Of a DNA stretch of 64,000 nt, positions 15,880-23,808 are shown piece by piece. The notes under the pieces are model-generated. The model ran no database searches and was not told the DNA's origin. It saw nothing but the letters and a program-made list of their open reading frames with translations. Positions within the stretch are counted from its first letter, which is position 1. Each line of letters starts with the position of its first letter. Made by a program: the position numbers and the translations under genes. The stretch is taken from NCBI GenBank assembly GCA_949101405.1, contig CARYFM010000001.1:1-64000 (forward strand). Reading direction: 5' to 3'. Source of the DNA: an uncultured Candidatus Saccharibacteria bacterium. Its GTDB lineage: Bacteria; Patescibacteriota; Saccharimonadia; Saccharimonadales; Saccharimonadaceae.

Positions 15880-17376
15880 GATAATATAGACTACACCCAG
15901 CATAACTAGTAGAATAACAAGCCCAAAAGCCGCAAAGGTTGAAGTACTAGAGTTGGTGGCTGGGATGAGCGCATAACCAGCACCATCGTTTTCGGCTTTG
16001 ATTTTACGGCAACGATTGGTTTCAGGATTACGTTCATAGCCTTCAGCGCAGGGCTTGGGTTCTGTGGTGGAAGATTCAAGTTTTTTACAACGTCCGGTCA
16101 ACGGATTGCGATATTTTCCAGCTGGGCATTCAGTAGAGGTATTATTAGACGTAAGGGTAACCGTGATGCAATTGCCTGTAGCGGGATTTATTACTTTACC
16201 GGTTGGGCAAGTGCGAAATTCTTGGTAGACATTGATACTACCGGGAGTAGGAGCATAAGTTAAGCTCCAAGATTCTGAACCATCCGCTTCAATGAATTTA
16301 GCATAAGAAGTGGCTTTCTTTTGTCCGTGTGAGTAAATCAGTATATCTACCGTTGAGCCATCAATATCAAGTAGTTCAATACTGTTGGTGGAATTGGGAT
16401 TCTTGGTAATGGAGAATTGTGGCGTAAATTGATGAGGATAAATTACAAAATACCCGTCTGGTGATATATTTCCATTTAAAGAATAAAGTTTCTTTTTATA
16501 AATTAGTGTGCAACCGCTAAGGTTTATTGGTTGGTCGGTTGCATTATAGAGCTCAATAAATTGCTCAGTTTGGCTTTCGGCATAATAAGATAGAACTTCT
16601 GTAAACTCTAGCCCACGACAGTGAGCGGTCGGAGTTTCTTCTGGAGTATTGGGAAGCTCGGAGTTATCAATGTCGTCCGGTTCTAGTGGTAACTGTAGCG
16701 TAGGGTGTAAAGGATCATAATGTAACTCATAGCTAGTAAACCAATGTATAAATTCTCCAGAAACGTCATCTCGCACGAGTGTGGAAGGGGCTTTGCTGTC
16801 GAAAACTGCAGAACAACTATCTTCTTTTGACCAACAAACACGATCAATTACTTGACCATTATATAGGAGTTCAAGGTTAGCGTTGGACATAGCTAAAGTC
16901 GTAGTATAAACCATTTCAGCATCTGCACCGTTGCTAGTGCGTGCCAAGCGTAAGAGGAGAAACTCGCCGACCATGGAACTCCCTTCAGAAAAGTCAACTA
17001 AGGTTGTTTGCTTACCGCTAGAATTAGTGTAGCGAAGCGAATAGCCGGCGAGCGAGAGTGAGGCGTCGGTATTGTTCTGAAGTTCGACGAACTCGCCGAC
17101 GTCGCGAATTCCATCAATAGTATATCCAGGGTTGATAGCTTTAATAATTAAATTAGTGTTTTGTACAGGAAGATCAGTCGTAGGTTGAGATACATTGGGC
17201 GCGTCTGGTATTGTTGAGGATGTTAGGTTCGGATTAATATTCGAAATCGTAGTACCATTTTTAGCAGAAGCAGTAAAAGATTCCTTAATACTTATGGTAT
17301 TCTGGAAATTTAAACCAAATAACAGCACACTACCGATAATAATTTTTATGCTTAGATGGGGTATTATTTTCTTCAT
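15763..17376 (-). CDS. Surface protein with two lamin-tail domains and Cys-rich repeats
   Basis: From MKKIIPHLSIK (537 residues) there is a signal-type hydrophobic N terminus (about 5-25), a first lamin-tail-like beta domain (about 70-185, GEFVELQNNTDASLSLAGYSL), a second one (about 245-370, EQFIELYNATDQPINLSGCTL), then three short repeats of the form C-P-x-G-K/Y-x-x-N-P-x-T-G/N-x-C (about 385-465), a membrane segment near 485-505 and a basic cytoplasmic tail. It is likely displayed outside the cell, and LTDs often bind DNA or proteins. The frame opens upstream, but ATG 17376 lies 6 bases after TACACT. Its promoter is almost the same as that of comEC, suggesting co-regulation with DNA uptake. 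Confidence 0.85.
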   Translation of the reverse strand: MKKIIPHLSIKIIIGSVLLFGLNFQNTISIKESFTASAKNGTTISNINPNLTSSTIPDAPNVSQPTTDLPVQNTNLIIKAINPGYTIDGIRDVGEFVELQNNTDASLSLAGYSLRYTNSSGKQTTLVDFSEGSSMVGEFLLLRLARTSNGADAEMVYTTTLAMSNANLELLYNGQVIDRVCWSKEDSCSAVFDSKAPSTLVRDDVSGEFIHWFTSYELHYDPLHPTLQLPLEPDDIDNSELPNTPEETPTAHCRGLEFTEVLSYYAESQTEQFIELYNATDQPINLSGCTLIYKKKLYSLNGNISPDGYFVIYPHQFTPQFSITKNPNSTNSIELLDIDGSTVDILIYSHGQKKATSYAKFIEADGSESWSLTYAPTPGSINVYQEFRTCPTGKVINPATGNCITVTLTSNNTSTECPAGKYRNPLTGRCKKLESSTTEPKPCAEGYERNPETNRCRKIKAENDGAGYALIPATNSSTSTFAAFGLVILLVMLGVVYIILQFRHEIARTARKTRQRFYHVRKNLVAWYISFHRHKKP

Positions 17377-17419
17377 GACGGGAGTGTAGCACAAATTTGA
17401 AAAATTTAGCAAGCATAAG
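17374..17419 (-). promoter_or_regulatory. Shared promoter module of the LTD gene (copy 1)
   Basis: Ungapped partner of 58582-58627. It lies between divergent genes, so the regulator may also touch the plus-strand membrane-protein promoter (TATAAT 17425-17430). Confidence 0.75.
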
Positions 17420-17436
17420 TGTGATATAATGTGAAT

Positions 17437-18129
17437 ATGGAAATGGTCGTTCCCTATAGTGAGGTGTTTTTGGCCGCTGTAATTCATGCGACTTTACAGT
17501 TGGAACTTGGGGCTTTGCTGTTGCTATATCATGCTAGTATTGGTAAGCACGTACGTAAAAAAACAAAGCATTTGGTGAGTAGTTATATTTCTGGGATTGG
17601 GACTTTGATTTTGTTAAGCCTAGCTACAGTAGCATTTGTGTTGGACCGTTATTTTGGCAAAACATTGTATGCTGAAGAATTGATAATCATCGTATGTATG
17701 CTAGTGGCACTAGCAATTATCGCGTGGATGTTTTATTATCGTCGCGGTCGTAGCACAGAACTTTGGTTGCCGCGCAGTGTGGCAAAATTCATTGATAAAC
17801 GCGCTAAATTAACTAATAGTAACACTGAGGCGTTTTCTTTAGGGCTGCTAACAAGTTTTGCAGAAATGCCATTTGCTCTGATTTTGTTGGTAGTTGCCGC
17901 AAATAGTATTTTAGAATTACCGCATTTACATCAGCTAATTGCAATTGGGATGTATACAATTGTGGCAATTCTGCCATCCGTAATTCTGCGTTTGGCAATT
18001 CGTAAAGGACAAACGGTGGTAGATATCCAGAGGTGGCGCGTCAAACATAAGACTTTTTTCCGAATTTTAACTGGAGTAGGCTTCTTGGTGCTGGCAAGTT
18101 TTATCTTTACTTTTGAGGTACTCGCATGA
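17437..18129 (+). CDS. Polytopic membrane protein, unknown function
   Basis: The product has 230 residues with about six hydrophobic segments and short loops. The start MEMVVPYSEVFLAAVIHA is chosen because ATG 17437 lies 6 bases after TATAAT (17425-17430); a GTG two codons earlier is inside the promoter spacing. TFAEMPFALILLVVAANSILELPHL suggests a transporter-like intramembrane helix pair, but no family is recognised. The last bases overlap the start of the ATP-cone-like gene as ATGA, so the two are translationally coupled. Divergent from the LTD gene, with the two promoters sharing a ~60-bp intergenic region. Confidence 0.75.
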   Translation: MEMVVPYSEVFLAAVIHATLQLELGALLLLYHASIGKHVRKKTKHLVSSYISGIGTLILLSLATVAFVLDRYFGKTLYAEELIIIVCMLVALAIIAWMFYYRRGRSTELWLPRSVAKFIDKRAKLTNSNTEAFSLGLLTSFAEMPFALILLVVAANSILELPHLHQLIAIGMYTIVAILPSVILRLAIRKGQTVVDIQRWRVKHKTFFRILTGVGFLVLASFIFTFEVLA

Positions 18130-18413
18130 TGAAAAAAAATATTTTATCAAGGCGCAAAGTCAAAACCCCACAGAGTTTTGCTTTTAGCGAAGAGAAACTA
18201 GTGGCTGATATTTTGCAGGAGGCTAAGTTATTACATCTTCCGCAGAGCACTGCGGAACTAATTGCAAATAAGGTTGTAGCATGCGTAGCAAAATGGGCAA
18301 GTAAACGTACGGTGGTAACTGTTGATGATATTAATCGAAGAGTGGCTTTGGAAGCAGCAAAGTATAATGCGGATTTGGCTTATGTTTATCAAAATCGTGG
18401 TAAAATAATATAA
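18126..18413 (+). CDS. Stand-alone ATP-cone-like protein
   Basis: This 95-residue basic protein shows KRTVVTVDDINRRVALEAAKYNADLAYVYQNRGKII in its second half, similar to the end of ATP-cone domains of NrdR and ribonucleotide reductases (KR-x-V-x-T-x-D-I-...-L-x-x-Y). No zinc ribbon precedes it, so it is not NrdR. It may be a nucleotide sensor or a DNA-binding regulator for genes nearby. Translation is coupled to the preceding membrane protein through the ATGA overlap. The flavoprotein gene follows after 21 bases. The assignment rests on motif resemblance alone. Confidence 0.65.
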   Translation: MMKKNILSRRKVKTPQSFAFSEEKLVADILQEAKLLHLPQSTAELIANKVVACVAKWASKRTVVTVDDINRRVALEAAKYNADLAYVYQNRGKII

Positions 18414-18434
18414 GATATGGTGGGTAAAAACTAA

Positions 18435-19796
18435 ATGGCAAGATGCGATTATCAATACCTGGTGGTAGGTAGTGGTGCGGCTGGTAGTGCAGCGGCTTTG
18501 ATGGCTGCTGGTATGGGATTTAAGACGGCCGTCGTGGAATCAGACCGCTGGGGTGGAACAACATTGAATTATCGTGACATTCCCTATGGAGCGGCGCTGG
18601 GTTTCGGTCAGCTCTATGCTGAGGCCGTGGCTGGATCACGCTTTGGCATGTCGAGCACGACTTTACGCTATAACTATCCTACTGTGTTAAATTGGCAGGC
18701 AGCAGCTGTACGGCGAGCTGGTGGTGGCAGCCGTAAAGTATTTGAGAATGCGGGTATAGACTGCTACCATGGCTTTGCGCAGTTTATTAGTTCACATGAG
18801 ATTGCTGTTGGTAATCAACAGATCAGCAGTGAAAAGTTTTTGATTGCTACTGGCACAAATGTGGCTGTGAACGGGATTTCTGGCATTGATACAGTAAATT
18901 GCTGGTCACCAGATACAGCACTAAGAATGGCTAAACTACCGAAAGTAATTGGCGTGATTGGTGGCGGTTCAACAGGATGCGAACTAGCAGAATATTTTGC
19001 TGCGCTAGGAGTGAACGTGGTTCTAATTGAGGCACAGGAACGATTATTGCCACGTGAGGATGTAGAAGTAAGCGAAGTGATTGAAAAACATTTGAAAGAT
19101 CGTTTCGGTGTAAAAATTTTGTATAATTCTCGGGTGATAGCGTTGCAGCAGGACGCTGGCAGTCAACAAATTATTTTTATTCGTGGCGGGCAAGAGAAGT
19201 CAATGCGTGTAGAGGCAATTGTGTTAGCCACTACACCAGAGCCGACCACAGATATCGGTCTAGAAAATGCCGGGGTGAAGTTTTCTTATCGTGGAATTGA
19301 TGTAAACCAAAGTTTACGTACCTCGAATGGACATATTTGGGCAGCAGGTGATGTGATTGGTGGAGAAAGCTCTACCGAAAAAGCAACCTATGAAGGTAAG
19401 TTAGCAACCTTAAATGCTTTGCGCGGTGCGGGAAATGTGGTGAATTATACTGGTTTCGTGCGGATGACGAATACTTTGCCACGTGTAGCGAAGGTAGGTC
19501 TGAATGAACTCGAGTGTGCACAAATTAAACAAAGATATAAGTCGACTATCGTGCCATTGGAATCGATTAGCGCATCTAATACAAATGATTTTCGGGCGGG
19601 TTTTGTAAAATTATTAATAAATTCGCGAATGCAAATTATTGGAGCTACTGTGGTGTCACCAGAGGCGGACTTAGTAATCCAAGAAGTGGTTTTAGCGATT
19701 CGTAGTGGACTAAAAATTGAGGAATTAGCTGGAACACCTCATGTCGCTACAGGCTGGGCTGAAGCGGTGCGAATGGCGGCGCGAGAGTTAACTTAG
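18435..19796 (+). CDS. FAD/NAD(P)-dependent oxidoreductase lacking the redox-active disulphide
   Basis: The 453-residue product has the pyridine-nucleotide-disulphide oxidoreductase fold: FAD motif GSGAAGSAAALMAA (about 10-23), NAD motif GVIGGGSTGCELAEYFA (about 175-191), FAD-contact AAGDVIGG (about 291-298) and a C-terminal dimerisation domain (about 335-453). In dihydrolipoamide dehydrogenases and mercuric reductases the FAD loop reads GGTCLN-GC-PSK. Here it is GGTTLNYRDIPYG, so both cysteines are gone, and the C-terminal HPTxSE is replaced by HVATGWAE. It must therefore pass electrons from NAD(P)H and FAD to something else (a quinone, oxygen or a partner protein), or have a non-redox role. 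Third gene of a three-gene unit. Confidence 0.88.
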   Translation: MARCDYQYLVVGSGAAGSAAALMAAGMGFKTAVVESDRWGGTTLNYRDIPYGAALGFGQLYAEAVAGSRFGMSSTTLRYNYPTVLNWQAAAVRRAGGGSRKVFENAGIDCYHGFAQFISSHEIAVGNQQISSEKFLIATGTNVAVNGISGIDTVNCWSPDTALRMAKLPKVIGVIGGGSTGCELAEYFAALGVNVVLIEAQERLLPREDVEVSEVIEKHLKDRFGVKILYNSRVIALQQDAGSQQIIFIRGGQEKSMRVEAIVLATTPEPTTDIGLENAGVKFSYRGIDVNQSLRTSNGHIWAAGDVIGGESSTEKATYEGKLATLNALRGAGNVVNYTGFVRMTNTLPRVAKVGLNELECAQIKQRYKSTIVPLESISASNTNDFRAGFVKLLINSRMQIIGATVVSPEADLVIQEVVLAIRSGLKIEELAGTPHVATGWAEAVRMAARELT

Positions 19797-19802
19797 TCTG
19801 AT

Positions 19803-20747
19803 TTACATTTCCTGAACAATGGTGCCGCTGCGGCGTTTGAGAGCAAGTTCAAGGTTGTCGGGATTAGTAATAATCCCGACCCTTTTCTTGCTCGCAAACG
19901 CCGCCACCGCTTGGATTTTTGGCAGCATTGAGCCTACGCCAAAATGCCCAGACTTGATATGCTCGATGACTTCGCGAGGAGTAAGCATGCCGAGAGCGAT
20001 TTGGTCGGGTTGTCCAAAGTTGAGATAAGCACATGGAACAGCAGTTACAGATACAAAAATGTCTGCCTTAACTAACTCAGCAAGCTTAGCGGCGGCGAGG
20101 TCTTTGTCGATGACGGCGTCTACTCCTTTGAGGACTTTAAGAACTTTGGTACGAAAAACTGGGATACCGCCGCCGCCGACGGCGATTACAATCGTGCCGT
20201 TCTGAACTAGCGACATGATTTCTTTGCGCTCCACGATATCAATCGGTTTTGGTGACGGCACGACGCGGCGATAGCCGCGGCCGGCGTCCTCACGCATTTC
20301 CCAACCACGCAGTTTGGTTAAATGAATAGCTTCCTTTTCATCATAAAACTCACCGATTGGTTTGGTAGGATGGCGGAAAGCCGGATCATTGCGATCAACT
20401 ACGACTTGAGTCACCACGCTAATTACTTTTTTGCGCTGGCGATTTCGTGCAAAAGCATTATCGATGGCCTGCGCGAGCCAATAACCAATCTGTCCCTGGC
20501 TCATAGCCACGGCGGTTTCTAACGGCATGGCTGGAGCAGAAGCAGTACTAGCATTTTCCTCATGCACCAAAATGTTGCCCACCTGCGGACCATTACCATG
20601 GGCGATAATGATTTCATATTTTTCCGAAAGCTTGACAATAATCTCACCAATTTTATTAGCCACAGCTTTTTGAGCTTCGGCTGTTACTTCACCATTTTGT
20701 TGCAAGGCGTTGCCGCCTAGCGCAATCACCACCCTAGTTTTACTCAT
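19803..20747 (-). CDS. arcC: Carbamate kinase
   Basis: The enzyme converts carbamoyl phosphate and ADP to ATP, CO2 and ammonia. At 314 residues it has family length, with VIALGGNALQQ at the N terminus, HGNGPQVGN (about 49-57), VVDRNDPAF and a late GSMLPKIQA substrate motif. The start overlaps the stop of the pilin-like gene as ATGA. No arginine deiminase or ornithine transcarbamoylase lies in the window, so the carbamoyl-phosphate source is unknown. Coupling to a pilin gene is functionally odd and may only reflect genome compaction. Confidence 0.96.
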   Translation of the reverse strand: MSKTRVVIALGGNALQQNGEVTAEAQKAVANKIGEIIVKLSEKYEIIIAHGNGPQVGNILVHEENASTASAPAMPLETAVAMSQGQIGYWLAQAIDNAFARNRQRKKVISVVTQVVVDRNDPAFRHPTKPIGEFYDEKEAIHLTKLRGWEMREDAGRGYRRVVPSPKPIDIVERKEIMSLVQNGTIVIAVGGGGIPVFRTKVLKVLKGVDAVIDKDLAAAKLAELVKADIFVSVTAVPCAYLNFGQPDQIALGMLTPREVIEHIKSGHFGVGSMLPKIQAVAAFASKKRVGIITNPDNLELALKRRSGTIVQEM

Positions 20748-21136
20748 TTTTTACCTTTTTTAATATAGGTATCTTCCTTTTCTAACGTCGCACGCAAAGT
20801 ATATTCACGACAATGATTTTCCGAATTACAATTAGCGACCTCATAACTATATGAACTCCCCTCAATACCTAAATTGGCTCCTAGCGGATCAGTAAACAAT
20901 TCTGGGTCAATCACAGGTAAAATTTCCTCATCAATCTCGGCAGGATAATAACCGTATTTAGGGTAATAATACTCTTCCAGGGCATAATACATTGCATTAA
21001 TAGCGGTCTTACGCTCGTCATCGCGATCCATTGCTTCAACATTGGCCTTCTGGATGAAGAAAATTACCAAGAGCAACGCCGCAAATGCGCCCACCACCAT
21101 GAGTTCAAGGACAGTAAAGCCTTTTTTATCTTTCAT
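20744..21136 (-). CDS. Type IV prepilin-like protein
   Basis: From MKDKKGFTVLELMVVGAF (130 residues) it has a classic prepilin leader: a short basic segment, Gly-Phe cleavage site, Glu at +5, then a ~20-residue hydrophobic helix. The globular part has Tyr-rich YYALEEYYYPKYGYYP and ends in an exposed Lys-rich tail. A CNSENHC pair may make a disulphide loop. It is presumably exported and assembled into pili or a pseudopilus for adhesion or DNA uptake. An upstream extension of the frame is rejected because the extended -10 TGCTATAAT lies in it on the minus strand, about 10 bases before this ATG. Coupled to arcC. Confidence 0.9.
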   Translation of the reverse strand: MKDKKGFTVLELMVVGAFAALLLVIFFIQKANVEAMDRDDERKTAINAMYYALEEYYYPKYGYYPAEIDEEILPVIDPELFTDPLGANLGIEGSSYSYEVANCNSENHCREYTLRATLEKEDTYIKKGKK

Positions 21137-21185
21137 GTAATTATTATAGCATGTTATAGTAATTTTGTGGATATACGTCCATGGA

Positions 21186-21301
21186 GCCCAAAAGTAGCCC
21201 GAGTTCACTCCTCCGCTGACTCCCGGTCTCCGCATAAAAGATCGTGAAGTTCTCCTCTAAAGCTCCGGAAGAGAAGTGTGAGGCTTGAACAAGTTTTGGG
21301 C
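21186..21301. repeat. Inverted repeat between the pilin gene and the FISUMP fragment
   Basis: GCCCAAAA at 21186-21193 is inverted at 21294-21301 (TTTTGGGC), bracketing ~100 bases with no gene. The bracketed sequence is richer in GC than its surroundings and resembles decayed coding sequence. It may be a remnant of the 5' part of the FISUMP gene. Confidence 0.4.
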
Positions 21302-21348
21302 TACGGCATAAAACCTAGTTAATTGAACTTCTAGACCCGCGCGAGATT

Positions 21349-21723
21349 GTGGGGCGGCTAATTGGTATCTGGAGTTCCGTGCGCAGCGGGCGCCTAAATC
21401 TGACTGTGTCGGCTGGTACCCTTGGGAACGCTGGCATCAACGGCTACGAGTGGTCGTCGCGTGGGGCGGCGTATACTTCTAGTACCTCGGCTGCCGCTTA
21501 CAACCTCGAATTCAATGATTCGACGGTCTACCCGTCGAACGGCCCGAACAATCGCTGGAACGGTTTCCCCCTCCGCTGCCTGACTAGTATGCCGCGGCGG
21601 GGTGCCGATCTTACACTATCAAAAAAGATGCTGTTATTCACAACATCTTTTTTGAATAATGTCAATGGTAGTACCGACTGGGTTCGAACCAGTGACCTTG
21701 GGCTTATGAGTCCCACGCTCTAA
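21349..21723 (+). pseudogene. Orphan C-terminal FISUMP domain fragment
   Basis: Translation in this frame gives a recognisable end of a Fibrobacter-succinogenes-major-paralogous (FISUMP) domain: TLGNAGINGYEWSSRGAAY, then NLEFNDSTVYPSN and RWNGFPLRC. The frame then runs on without similarity into the antisense of tRNA-Met. There is no leader peptide, no clear start or Shine-Dalgarno, and base use is more GC-rich than nearby genes. It looks like a promoterless C-terminal fragment next to a pilin gene: either a dead remnant or a silent cassette for recombination with intact surface genes elsewhere. Confidence 0.6.
21621..21653. terminator. Bidirectional terminator hairpin
   Basis: AAAAAAGATG and CATCTTTTTT enclose CTGTTATTCACAA, itself able to pair further (TGT/ACA). 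It has A and T runs on both sides and can stop transcription from the FISUMP side and from tRNA-Met. Confidence 0.8.
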
Positions 21724-21742
21724 CCAACTGAGCTACGGTACC
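21666..21742 (-). tRNA. tRNA-Met (CAT anticodon)
   Basis: On the minus strand the acceptor GGTACCG pairs with CGGTACT (one G-U at the end), with D arm TAGCTCAG, anticodon loop CTCATAA and T loop GTTCGAACC, CCA encoded. Because the first pair is G-U and not the C-A mismatch of initiators, it is an elongator-type tRNA-Met, or a CAU tRNA-Ile that needs lysidine. Confidence 0.9.
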
Positions 21743-21811
21743 ATGTGGATTTTATTATAACACAAATACTCAATTGTGGGTGATTTTTTATTCTATGGTA
21801 TAATATATATT

Positions 21812-22402
21812 ATGATAAGGAACGTGGTTTTTGATGTTGGTAGCGTGCTTGTAGATGAACTTGGTGCGAAGTCTCAAAAACATTTGACTCAGCAACAGAT
21901 AGATAATTTGCAAAAAATAATCTTTTCTAAAGAATTTGAGGCGGTCATACTCGGAGATATGACTACTGCGCAGTATATAGAAGGCCTAATTAAAGACTTT
22001 CCACAATATGAACAAGAGGTTCATGCCATTCTAGACTTTCGTGACCCAAAAAGCATATCCATGCCAAAGAGGCCAGAGATGGTTGACTTGTTATATCGTA
22101 TACGCCAAAATGGATATAAAGTTTTCTTTTTATCTGATATGATCGATGCAACTTATAATTATCTGCGTGATATTTTAGAAGATTTTGATGGAGGAGTATT
22201 TTCTTATCAAGAGCATGTTAGGAAGCCCAATGTAAAGATATTCGAAATTTTAATCAACCGATATAATTTAGATGTTGCTGAAACAATTTTCTTTGATGAT
22301 AAACCATCCAATGTTGATGCAGCAAAATCCCTTGGCATGCAGGCGGTAGTTTTTACAAACATTAATGATGTTCTCAACGCATTATCACTGAACTATGGTT
22401 AG
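21812..22402 (+). CDS. HAD superfamily phosphatase (subfamily IA)
   Basis: The 196-residue product begins MIRNVVFDVGSVLVD; the nucleophile is Asp in VFDVG. Motif II is FLSDM (about 104-108), motif III Lys is in VRKPN, and motif IV is FFDDK. This is the YihX/glucose-1-phosphatase-like set, with a helical cap between motifs I and II. It likely dephosphorylates a small sugar or nucleotide phosphate, substrate unknown. ATG lies 7 bases after TATAAT (21799-21804). It stands alone between tRNA-Met and tRNA-Ser. Confidence 0.85.
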   Translation: MIRNVVFDVGSVLVDELGAKSQKHLTQQQIDNLQKIIFSKEFEAVILGDMTTAQYIEGLIKDFPQYEQEVHAILDFRDPKSISMPKRPEMVDLLYRIRQNGYKVFFLSDMIDATYNYLRDILEDFDGGVFSYQEHVRKPNVKIFEILINRYNLDVAETIFFDDKPSNVDAAKSLGMQAVVFTNINDVLNALSLNYG

Positions 22403-22410
22403 TGATAAGA

Positions 22411-22438
22411 TTTTGATTTTGTATTCGCAAAATCAAAA
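22411..22438. repeat. Hairpin downstream of the HAD gene
   Basis: TTTTGATTTTG-TATTCG-CAAAATCAAAA, a perfect 11-bp AT-rich stem directly after the stop codon. It may act as a weak terminator. No real gene is seen from 22403 to 22637. Confidence 0.6.
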
Positions 22439-22528
22439 GATCGGGCGTCACCTCAGAAAAGCTAGAGCAAGCTCTGCTTTTTACTCGCCTCCTACGATTT
22501 TCGAACCAAAACGAACGAACTGCCCAAA

Positions 22529-22569
22529 CATTATAAAAATACGACCCGCTGGGTCTTATTTTTATAATG
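22529..22569. repeat. Long near-perfect hairpin
   Basis: CATTATAAAAATA + GACCC pairs with GGGTC + TATTTTTATAATG around a 3-base loop (18 bp with one C/T mismatch). It lies just upstream of a partial copy of the tRNA-Ser 3' end. It could be a bidirectional terminator or the tip of an element end. Confidence 0.7.
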
Positions 22570-22581
22570 GCGGAAGGGACA
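22568..22581. repeat. 14-bp copy of the tRNA-Ser 3' end
   Basis: TGGCGGAAGGGACA is repeated exactly at 22638-22651, where it is the CCA end and acceptor stem of tRNA-Ser read in antisense. Short copies of a tRNA 3' end next to the tRNA are typical of integration scars (attachment sites). The DNA between the copies (56 bases) codes for nothing I recognise. Confidence 0.55.
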
Positions 22582-22637
22582 AGGGGCAGGAAGTCTCACT
22601 GCGTTCGACATCCAGTCTGCTTTCTCAAAAACCTTCC

Positions 22638-22724
22638 TGGCGGAAGGGACAGGATTCGAACCTGCGAAGCTATTAACTTGCCGGTTTTCAAGACCGGTGC
22701 CATCAACCACTCGGCCACCCTTCC
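22638..22724 (-). tRNA. tRNA-Ser (TGA anticodon)
   Basis: On the minus strand GGAAGGG pairs with CCCTTCC, with discriminator G and CCA encoded. The anticodon loop is CTTGAAA (TGA), a long variable arm (type II tRNA) and T loop GTTCGAATC are present. It is transcribed toward the HAD gene. Confidence 0.95.
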
Positions 22725-22743
22725 TCTTTGATTGTAGCATATC

Positions 22744-22772
22744 TTGACTTTTATTACAACTTGTGATAGAAT
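22744..22772 (+). promoter_or_regulatory. Promoter of the thymidylate operon
   Basis: TTGACT (22744-22749), a 17-bp spacer and TAGAAT (22767-22772). A leader of about 110 bases follows before thyA, which unlike most genes here has a strong Shine-Dalgarno (AGGAGG). The leader may hold regulatory structure; I could not identify a known riboswitch. Confidence 0.7.
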
Positions 22773-22892
22773 GAAAGCATAAGCTGCTTGCGTCGGCTGT
22801 GTTTTGGTGAAGTAATATCATATTCTTAGGGGATTTGAGTTGATTTTCTCTGCGGCGTCTGTTAAGATTGTAGTAACTATAGGAGGTTACAG

Positions 22893-23807
22893 ATGAGAGG
22901 TGAATATCGACCATACAGCGAGAGAACACCAGACGAGCAGTACAAAAACCTGATTCGAGCGGTTTTGCAGCATGGTATCAAAGGACCGTCACCAATGGTG
23001 GACGAGAGTGGTAAAGAAGTAGACTCGATAGACTTATTGGGTGCCCCAGTGATGCGTTTTGATATTCTGAAGAATGGTGTGCCGTTTTTGACTGAGCGTG
23101 ATATTAAGTTCTGGAAGACTCCAATCGGTGAACTACTTGGTTTTATCAATGGTGCGCGTACGCAAGAAGAACTGGAAGAGTTCCACTGTAAATGGTGGAA
23201 AAATTGGTGTACTGAAAAGAAGTGTGCTAAGCGTGGTCTAGAACCTGGCGATTTGGGTCCTGGGTCCTATGGGGCAGCATTTGCGAGTTTTCCAACTGCT
23301 GAGGGTAAGACTTACAATCAATTTGCGGAAATCATTAAGCAAATGAAAGAACGTCCAGAACTCAAGACACATTTGATTTCGCCCTGGATTCCACAATATA
23401 TTATTCGCAATAAAGATCATCAGCAAAAGGTGGTGGTATGTCCGTGCCATGGGTGGATGCATTTTCGCATTTTGAATGGCAAATTACACTTAGTGATGTT
23501 CCAAAGAAGTTGTGATGTGTTGATTGGTTGTCCGAGCAACTGGGTACAATATTCAGCTCTACTCCTGGCGATGTCCGAGGTGTTAGACTTGGAACCAGGA
23601 GAGTTTGTGCATATGGTTTCTGATGCGCATATTTATGAAAATCAATTACCGTGGGCTGAGGAGATTTTGGCACGTGAAAGTAAGCCATTCCCTACTCTAA
23701 AAATTGTGAATAGCCATGATAATATCTTTGACTATCGTATAGACGATTTTGAGCTGAGTGATTATAATCCTGAACCTGCAATTAAAGGAATACCGGTGAC
23801 GATTTAA
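22893..23807 (+). CDS. thyA: Thymidylate synthase (ThyA-like)
   Basis: This 304-residue enzyme would methylate dUMP to dTMP using methylene-tetrahydrofolate. The catalytic PCH motif (CPCHGWMHFRI, about 178-188) and phosphate-binding QRSCDV are present. The usual PFN segment reads CPSNWVQYS, and a late GEFVHMVSDAHIYEN matches the ThyA C-terminal region. Spacing and several surrounding residues diverge, so it is a distant ThyA. ATG follows TAGGAGGTTACAG. The nucleotidyltransferase-dCMP deaminase fusion starts one base after its stop, and a HIT protein follows, making a compact dTMP operon in which the deaminase would supply dUMP. Confidence 0.9.
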   Translation: MRGEYRPYSERTPDEQYKNLIRAVLQHGIKGPSPMVDESGKEVDSIDLLGAPVMRFDILKNGVPFLTERDIKFWKTPIGELLGFINGARTQEELEEFHCKWWKNWCTEKKCAKRGLEPGDLGPGSYGAAFASFPTAEGKTYNQFAEIIKQMKERPELKTHLISPWIPQYIIRNKDHQQKVVVCPCHGWMHFRILNGKLHLVMFQRSCDVLIGCPSNWVQYSALLLAMSEVLDLEPGEFVHMVSDAHIYENQLPWAEEILARESKPFPTLKIVNSHDNIFDYRIDDFELSDYNPEPAIKGIPVTI

Positions 23808-23808
23808 T

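Noticed and set aside
22395..22676. A 93-codon open frame downstream of the HAD gene.
   Set aside because: It runs through hairpins and the antisense of tRNA-Ser, has no start signal and no similarity.
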